A DNA stretch of 5,582 nt from Treponema sp. GTDB lineage: Bacteria; Spirochaetota; Spirochaetia; Treponematales; Breznakiellaceae. Positions within the stretch are counted from its first letter, which is position 1. Every line of letters starts with the position of its first letter. The notes under the pieces are model-generated. The model had not been told where the DNA came from and made no database searches. It saw only the letters and a list, made by a program, of their open reading frames with translations. Shown piece by piece: positions 5,394 through 5,582 of the stretch. The stretch is taken from assembly GCA_009780595.1 (NCBI GenBank), contig WQZT01000115.1:1-5582 (forward strand), given 5' to 3'. The translations under genes were made by a program, and so were the position numbers.

Positions 5394-5582
5394 ATGAATA
5401 TTTGCGTTGCCGGAATTCCCAAAGCCGGCTTGCCCGAGGGATTTGTATATATCGATGAGCTTATTGACGACTGCGTTATCGATGCCAAGTATTGGGGAAC
5501 GGACAATTTTTTAGGCTGTCCTGTTGACGGCTACAACCAGCCGCTCGTTGTTGCATCGCGCCCGGTGGCTTTTGCGTGCGTA
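5394..5582 (+). CDS. D-Ala-D-Ala dipeptidase, VanX/DdpX type (peptidase M15D), N-terminal part (3' end outside window)
   Basis: Only the first 63 residues are present. FVYIDELIDDCVIDAKYW (17-34) followed by TDNFLGCPVDGY (36-47) matches the N-terminal signature of zinc D-alanyl-D-alanine dipeptidases (in VanX, a DAKY...DNF.GKPVDGY pattern). The zinc ligands and catalytic Glu of the SxHxxGxAxD and ExxH motifs would lie beyond the window, so activity cannot be judged. No signal peptide is apparent, which suits a cytoplasmic enzyme hydrolysing D-Ala-D-Ala, either for recycling of cell-wall peptides or, in VanX, for glycopeptide resistance. No vanH or vanA is adjacent in the visible part, so recycling or catabolism is the better guess. 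The ribosome-binding site is weak (CGGAA, 5384-5388, or GGAG at 5377-5380 inside the preceding gene), which suggests translational coupling to the DUF819 gene. Three cysteines occur within the first 42 residues. Confidence 0.82.
   Translation, partial: MNICVAGIPKAGLPEGFVYIDELIDDCVIDAKYWGTDNFLGCPVDGYNQPLVVASRPVAFACV

Noticed and set aside
5394..5582. Glycopeptide (vancomycin) resistance cluster
   Set aside because: Only a VanX-type N terminus is seen; no vanH/vanA-type gene or VanRS regulator is present, and this dipeptidase family is also common in ordinary peptide recycling.

Overview
The window is a compact, entirely forward-strand stretch of a bacterial genome. It holds seven protein genes, two of them cut by the window edges, and no RNA gene, CRISPR array or insertion sequence that I can see. 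Strong Shine-Dalgarno sites (GGAGG or AAGGAGG type) precede most genes, base composition is mixed, and DUF819 and VanX-type genes occur next to each other. Together these hint at a Bacillota- or Synergistota-like organism. That placement is inference, not a sequence-proven assignment.

Region 1 (1-4024) is a catabolic cluster for a protocatechuate/gallate-type aromatic acid by meta (4,5) cleavage. In order it contains: the C-terminal part of a LigC-like 4-carboxy-2-hydroxymuconate-6-semialdehyde (CHMS) dehydrogenase; an aldo/keto reductase with an intact catalytic tetrad; the small alpha (LigA) and catalytic beta (LigB) subunits of a class III extradiol dioxygenase; and a PrpF-fold 4-oxalomesaconate tautomerase (GalD/LigU type). 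LigAB would open the ring of protocatechuate to CHMS, and LigC would oxidise CHMS to 2-pyrone-4,6-dicarboxylate. After a lactonase (LigI) not seen here, the tautomerase would convert 4-oxalomesaconate for hydration (LigJ) and aldol cleavage (LigK) to pyruvate and oxaloacetate. LigI, LigJ and LigK are absent from the window and may lie upstream or elsewhere. The aldo/keto reductase is not a standard member of the pathway.

The catabolic cluster carries two notable intergenic elements. A near-perfect 15-bp inverted repeat lies just upstream of ligA and overlaps a possible extended -10 box. A strong intrinsic terminator lies between ligB and the tautomerase gene; it sits inside a possible 15-codon leader frame that has its own Shine-Dalgarno site.

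Region 2 (4025-5582) starts with a 132-bp non-coding gap that may hold a weak promoter. It continues with a DUF819-family multi-spanning membrane protein and the first 63 codons of a VanX/DdpX-type D-Ala-D-Ala dipeptidase, only 10 bases after the DUF819 stop. This pair looks like a separate dipeptide or cell-wall-peptide unit and not part of aromatic catabolism, although DUF819 as an aromatic-acid carrier cannot be excluded.

I do not see a clearly new biological system. The most interesting points are the oxygen-requiring ring-cleavage genes in a possibly anaerobic-type background, the extra aldo/keto reductase, the terminator/leader arrangement and the DUF819-dipeptidase pairing.
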